Positions 7,635 to 10,246 of a DNA stretch of 10,246 nt are shown here, piece after piece (position 1 is the first letter of the stretch; every line of letters begins with the position of its first letter). The notes under the pieces were generated by a model that ran no database searches, was not told the origin of the DNA, and saw only the letters and a list, made by a program, of their open reading frames with translations. The position numbers and the translations under genes were made by a program. Source of the stretch: Clostridiales bacterium UBA1389. Lineage in GTDB: Bacteria > Bacillota > Clostridia > Oscillospirales > CAG-382. Where the stretch lies: contig DBQR01000005.1 of the NCBI GenBank assembly GCA_002305335.1, positions 36,690-46,935 on the forward strand, given 5' to 3'.

Positions 7635-8729
7635 TTACAAGCGAATAATCTGCTTGAATTTTTTCCCTTCGGGAATATTCTGAAGGGCTATCACTCTGTT
7701 ACCGTTTTTTCTTAAGCTCTGGGCTTTTGCGAATACCTCGCCGGGGGTATGGTCTTTATTATAAATTAGAAGAATATCCGCATCGTATTCCGGCTTTGCC
7801 GAGTAGTAGGAAGCAACTTCGCTTAAGTTTATGGCAAAGCCCATGGCCCCCGCATTCCTGCCGAAACGCGCCATTAGCTTGTCGTATCTCCCCCCCGAAA
7901 GGACGGCTTTGGGAACCCCCCTGACATAACCCCTTAAAATTATGCCGTTGTAGTAGTTCATATCGCTTACGATGGAAAAGTCAAGGGTTATTCTGTCGGC
8001 ATAGGGGGTGTCTTTTATTATATTAAAAAGTTCGGAAAGCTCATAAACCGCAGTGCGGGTGTTGTTCCCCGAAATAAGCTTTTTGGCGATTCCGATTATT
8101 TCGTCGAAGTTTGTTTTCCCCGAAATAAGTTCGATCAGGTTTTCTATCTTCTGCCCCTCTATCCCCGCCGTTTTTGCGTATTCCCTTAAGTCGTGGCAGT
8201 TTTTCGAGGATATACAGTTGGTTATCCCCGCCGAAAGGGTCTGATTTTCGATATTGAAGTCCGCCATCATGCCCTTGATAAAGCCCATATGGGAAATATT
8301 AAGGACAAAATCCGAATCGATGGCTTTAAGGCTTTCGGCGGCAAGCATTATGATTTCAAGGGTGGAATAAATATCCTTCCCCCCTATGGACTCCACTCCC
8401 GCCTGGCTTATCTCCCTGTATTCCCGGGTGTGTCTGTCCATGCGGTAAACGCTTTCCCGGTAGTAGAGCTTTTCGAAGTTTTCCTCCGTCGCCTTGGTGT
8501 TTTTGGCAACAGAAAGGGTGACGTCGGGCTTTAAGGCAAGGAGTTTCCCGTCGCTGTCGTTAAAGGTTATTATACTTCCGCTGGACAGAAAGGACATATT
8601 TTCAAGGTATAAGGAATATTCCTCAAACTTTTTAAGCTGGTAGCGGGTAAAGCCAGCCTTGGAATATATATCCCTTAAGACAAAGTAAATGCCGTCCTCG
8701 GCGGAAAGGGTGGATGTGTCAAGTATCAT
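7635..8729 (-). CDS. hisZ: ATP phosphoribosyltransferase regulatory subunit
   Basis: HisZ resembles the class II histidyl-tRNA synthetase catalytic core but does not charge tRNA; it binds short HisG and carries the histidine feedback site. The 364 residues show the synthetase-like segments KPDVTLSVAK (67-76), YYRESVYR (89-96), the motif-2-like REISQAGVESIGG (105-117) and the motif-3-like SGGRYDKL (278-285) followed by GAMGFAI. It is shorter than HisS and has only a short C-terminal extension (about 316-364) in place of a full anticodon-binding domain. The ATG overlaps the yerC end by 11 bases and has GGGAGG six bases upstream. Its place next to short hisG confirms the assignment over HisS. 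Confidence 0.96.
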   Translation of the reverse strand: MILDTSTLSAEDGIYFVLRDIYSKAGFTRYQLKKFEEYSLYLENMSFLSSGSIITFNDSDGKLLALKPDVTLSVAKNTKATEENFEKLYYRESVYRMDRHTREYREISQAGVESIGGKDIYSTLEIIMLAAESLKAIDSDFVLNISHMGFIKGMMADFNIENQTLSAGITNCISSKNCHDLREYAKTAGIEGQKIENLIELISGKTNFDEIIGIAKKLISGNNTRTAVYELSELFNIIKDTPYADRITLDFSIVSDMNYYNGIILRGYVRGVPKAVLSGGRYDKLMARFGRNAGAMGFAINLSEVASYYSAKPEYDADILLIYNKDHTPGEVFAKAQSLRKNGNRVIALQNIPEGKKFKQIIRL

Positions 8730-9030
8730 TTTTTTCCTCCCTGTTGTTTACGAATGAGGCAAGCAGCTTTGAATAGCCCCCGCTGCCGTACTGCAGACAC
8801 CTTGAAACCCGGCTTAAGGTGGCGGAGGAGATGGAGCTTAACTCCGTTATCTGGCTGTAGGTATATCCCTTCAGCATTAGTTCCGCGCACTGGAGCCGCT
8901 GGGACATCTGGTTCACCTCGTTTATGGTGCAGAGGTCTTCAAGAAAGATCTGTATATCTTCGGGTTTATTTATTTTCGCCAGAACCTCGTACAAACGCCT
9001 ATGGGAATGGTCGTCAAGGGGCTTTTTCAT
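8719..9030 (-). CDS. yerC: YerC/TrpR-family regulator, likely HisR of the his operon
   Basis: A 103-residue protein of the TrpR superfamily (YerC/YecD group), all helical and expected to bind DNA as a dimer. The helix-turn-helix lies near residues 56-80: GYTYSQITELSSISSATLSRV, followed by the family signature CLQYGSGGY (78-86). It is the first gene of the his operon and shares the operon promoter, so it would regulate itself. I infer it represses the pathway when histidine or a related signal is plentiful, acting on the palindrome at 9077-9092; the effector cannot be read from sequence. HisR-type TrpR-family regulators of histidine genes are known in Firmicutes. The start has GGAAGG seven bases upstream. 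Family is near certain, role probable. Confidence 0.93.
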   Translation of the reverse strand: MKKPLDDHSHRRLYEVLAKINKPEDIQIFLEDLCTINEVNQMSQRLQCAELMLKGYTYSQITELSSISSATLSRVSRCLQYGSGGYSKLLASFVNNREEKNDT

Positions 9031-9062
9031 ATTAACACCTTCCTTTTGCTTTAGGTGAGTGC

Positions 9063-9091
9063 ATTATACCATAATACTTTACCGATGTAAA
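9063..9091 (-). promoter_or_regulatory. Sigma-A promoter of the his operon
   Basis: On the - strand TTTACA (9086-9091) and a perfect TATAAT (9063-9068) are 17 bases apart. Start of transcription is expected near 9056, giving a leader of about 26 nt before the yerC ATG. That leaves no room for a T-box or attenuator. The leader holds CACCT (9053-9057) and AGGTG (9036-9040, overlapping the ribosome site), which could form a weak 5-bp stem. Confidence 0.85.
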
Positions 9092-9092
9092 G
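9077..9092. promoter_or_regulatory. Candidate operator for the YerC/HisR-like regulator
   Basis: A perfect inverted repeat, CTTTAC-ATCG-GTAAAG on the - strand, with 6-base arms and a 4-base centre. It contains the -35 box of the his promoter and part of the spacer, so a bound dimer would block RNA polymerase. It is about 47 bases from the start of the gene for the TrpR-like regulator. That this protein binds it is inference from position and symmetry. Confidence 0.7.
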
Positions 9093-9162
9093 CACTAATG
9101 CGTTAAATTGATAAAGTTCATAGGGGTGAATAAAACACACAAAAACAAAGGGGAGTTATTTG

Positions 9163-9294
9163 GTGAAAATGACGATAAAAAATTTTCGGCTCCGGGTGAG
9201 ATTTTTTCGGAAAAAGCCGACACATATACAAGTGAACGCATTAACTGAATTTGTTCAAGCGTTAATTCAAAAATCAAAAAGGAGAAACTTATGA
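9163..9294 (+). CDS. Possible small basic ORF coupled to the lipoprotein gene
   Basis: A GTG-initiated frame of 43 codons (in-frame ATG at 9169) begins 7 bases after AGGGGAG (9149-9155), a good ribosome site. Its TGA overlaps the lipoprotein ATG as ATGA (9291-9294), the same arrangement used throughout the his operon. The product would be strongly basic, with about 12 Lys/Arg against one Glu: a basic N-terminal half (NFRLRVRFFRKK), a short amphipathic stretch (NALTEFVQALIQ) and a basic end (KSKRR). I know no matching family. It has no membrane segment or signal peptide. The frame could be chance in an A-rich leader; the ribosome site and stop/start overlap are the only arguments in favour. 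Confidence 0.35.
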   Translation: MKMTIKNFRLRVRFFRKKPTHIQVNALTEFVQALIQKSKRRNL

Positions 9295-9917
9295 AGTTTG
9301 CAAAGTTTTTAATTCTGTTAACCGCCCTTACTTTAATCATCGGGCTGGTTTCCTGCGGGAAGGAGGAGGATAAGGACACCTCCTCCCAGACATCGTCAAG
9401 CCAGACTTCCTCGGCAGCGGAAAGTTCAGAAAATGAAAGTTCGGCTGACGAAAGCTCCCAGTCAAATAACTCCTCCGCGGACGAAAGTTCGGAGGAAAGC
9501 AGCTCCCCGGGTTCGCAACTGGACGGGGATCTGGAGGACATTCTTGCGGCAATATACGCAGCCGTCGATGACGTGGAAGAGCTGAAGGACTTTAATCCGG
9601 AATATCTTGCAACTACCGAAATAGACCCCGACGACTGCTTTTATTATTTCGGCGTTAATAGTCTTGACTTTGAGGAAGCCATCGCTTCGGAATTCGAAAT
9701 GGGGGGCGGATACTCCCTCTGCCTGGTAAGGGCGAAAAGCCTTGACGATGTTGACGAGATTAAAGAAGCAATCACCGAAAACGTTGACCCCTGGAAATGG
9801 GTCTGCATGGGAGTTGACGAGGACAAGGTTGTGGTTGACAGCATCGGCGACGTTATAATACTTATCATGTACGAACATTCAGAACCCTTACACGAAATTT
9901 TCCTCGATTTGGCCTGA
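9291..9917 (+). CDS. Lipoprotein with Ser/Glu-rich linker and DUF4358-like domain
   Basis: A 208-residue exported lipoprotein of unknown function. Lys2 and Lys5 precede a hydrophobic segment (6-19) and a lipobox ending LVSC, so Cys22 should be lipidated and the protein anchored on the outer face of the membrane. Residues 30-76 form a low-complexity linker rich in Ser, Glu, Asp and Thr, with SSADESS twice (50-56 and 61-67), typical of a spacer through the cell wall. The globular part (79-208) is acidic and its layout (LCLVRAKSLDDVDEIKEAI, then VVVDSIGDVIILIM) resembles DUF4358 lipoproteins of Clostridia; this match is by memory. AAGGAG lies 6 bases before the ATG. The MBOAT gene 139 bases downstream hints at a role in surface polymer modification. 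Confidence 0.88.
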   Translation: MKFAKFLILLTALTLIIGLVSCGKEEDKDTSSQTSSSQTSSAAESSENESSADESSQSNNSSADESSEESSSPGSQLDGDLEDILAAIYAAVDDVEELKDFNPEYLATTEIDPDDCFYYFGVNSLDFEEAIASEFEMGGGYSLCLVRAKSLDDVDEIKEAITENVDPWKWVCMGVDEDKVVVDSIGDVIILIMYEHSEPLHEIFLDLA

Positions 9918-9934
9918 GTATCAATTTGCATAAC

Positions 9935-10034
9935 TGTCTTAATCCCCTCCTCAATTGAAGGCTGCGTTGCGGTTTAACCGGCGTATGCCCGCCGTGCGGC
10001 GGAAGTGCTTCCGCCGCACGAACCCATTAAGACA
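9935..10034. repeat. 100-bp element with 9-bp terminal inverted repeats and internal hairpins
   Basis: TGTCTTAAT (9935-9943) and ATTAAGACA (10026-10034) are perfect inverted repeats bracketing the region between the lipoprotein and MBOAT genes. Inside are CGGTT-T-AACCG (9970-9980), a small GGC-GTAT-GCC (9980-9989) and a 13-bp perfect palindrome arm pair at 9993-10020. Folded as RNA this gives a closing stem with a multi-branched interior. It could be a structured leader of the MBOAT transcript or a small MITE-like insertion. No convincing target duplication flanks it. I do not recognise a known RNA family. Confidence 0.45.
9993..10020. repeat. 13-bp near-perfect palindrome
   Basis: CGTGCGGCGGAAG and CTTCCGCCGCACG flank a TG centre, a very stable GC-rich hairpin. 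Neither strand has a T-run after it (+ strand continues AACCCATT), so it is not a standard intrinsic terminator, though it may slow polymerase or protect RNA ends. It begins 76 bases after the lipoprotein stop and ends 36 bases before the MBOAT start. Confidence 0.75.
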
Positions 10035-10056
10035 AAAATAAAGAAAGAGAAAAAAT

Positions 10057-10246
10057 ATGGTTTTTTCAAGCATATCCTTTCTTTTTTATTTTCTCCCCCT
10101 CTGCATTCTGTTTTACTATCTGTCCCCGAACAAGCTGAAAAACGGGGTTTTGCTGATATTCAGTCTTTGGTTTTACTATGCAGGGGAACAGCTTTTCACG
10201 ATAATACTGCTTTTTTCCACAACACTTAACTATGTCTGTTCCCTGT
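10057..10246 (+). CDS. MBOAT-family O-acyltransferase, N-terminal fragment (cut by window end)
   Basis: The first 63 codons of a membrane-bound O-acyltransferase of the AlgI-like type, running off the window end. It opens MVFSSISFLFYFLPL, a first membrane helix with the F..FL..FLP pattern typical of the family, then YYLSPNKLKN (21-30), a second helix starting VLLIFSLWFYYAGE (31-44), and a third beginning near residue 46. These proteins transfer acyl groups, often acetyl, to extracytoplasmic sugars or polymers; the catalytic His lies far downstream and cannot be checked. The ATG is preceded by a purine-rich AAGAAAGAGA (10041-10050), a modest ribosome site. Family by N-terminus is confident; the substrate is unknown. 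Confidence 0.85.
   Translation, partial: MVFSSISFLFYFLPLCILFYYLSPNKLKNGVLLIFSLWFYYAGEQLFTIILLFSTTLNYVCSL

Noticed and set aside
9031..9062. T-box or histidine attenuator leader for the his operon
   Set aside because: Only about 26 nt separate the expected transcription start from the yerC ATG, and there is no His-codon leader peptide or terminator hairpin.
9108..9136. Possible + strand promoter TTGATA-17-TAAAAC for the lipoprotein gene
   Set aside because: The -35 is fair but the -10 matches only 4 of 6 bases and has no extended element; in A-rich DNA this is weak. A promoter must exist in this gap but I cannot place it with confidence.
9095..9541. Long open frame on the - strand antiparallel to the lipoprotein start
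   Set aside because: Its Ser/Glu-rich translation mirrors the repetitive linker codons of the lipoprotein gene, it has no convincing ribosome site, and it would cross the leader and small ORF.
9993..10020. Terminator for the lipoprotein gene
   Set aside because: The stem is strong but no T-run follows on either strand.

Overview
The window is a well-packed piece of a Gram-positive, Clostridia-type chromosome. The signs are the short HisG plus HisZ form of ATP phosphoribosyltransferase, a YerC/TrpR-type regulator at the head of the operon, strong GGAGG-like ribosome sites, a lipoprotein with a Ser/Glu-rich linker, and a dispersed GC-rich palindromic repeat of a kind familiar from Oscillospiraceae/Ruminococcaceae-like genomes. 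Proline CCC and glycine GGG codons are common. The exact taxon cannot be read from this sequence.

Bases 1-1185 (+) encode a fold-type I PLP aminotransferase that converges on the histidine operon. The 155-base gap between them (1186-1340) holds a perfect 11-bp stem terminator that probably works in both directions, and a palindromic repeat remnant that touches the hisIE stop codon.

Bases 1341-9030 (-) are one histidine biosynthesis operon. In transcription order it reads yerC(hisR)-hisZ-hisG-hisD-hisC-hisB-hisH-hisA-hisF-hisIE. Neighbouring genes overlap by 4-11 bases or lie 1-15 bases apart, so translation is probably coupled along the whole unit. Together the products take PRPP and ATP to histidine, except for histinol-phosphate dephosphorylation: no histidinol-phosphatase is encoded here. 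The operon starts from a near-consensus sigma-A promoter (TTTACA, 17 bases, TATAAT). Its -35 box lies inside a perfect palindrome, CTTTAC-ATCG-GTAAAG, which is a strong candidate operator for the TrpR-like protein encoded first in the operon. The leader is only about 26 nt, too short for a T-box or attenuator.

Bases 9031-10246 hold a divergent locus on the + strand. It has a possible 43-codon basic small ORF with a good ribosome site whose stop overlaps the next start as ATGA, then a DUF4358-like lipoprotein, then a 100-bp segment bounded by 9-bp inverted repeats and containing a 13-bp palindrome, and finally the first 63 codons of an MBOAT-family O-acyltransferase cut by the window end. The lipoprotein plus MBOAT pairing suggests the start of a surface-polymer acylation locus.

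The histidine operon is standard biochemistry. The parts most worth a second look are the his operator/promoter, the small coupled ORF, and the 100-bp folded element ahead of the MBOAT gene.
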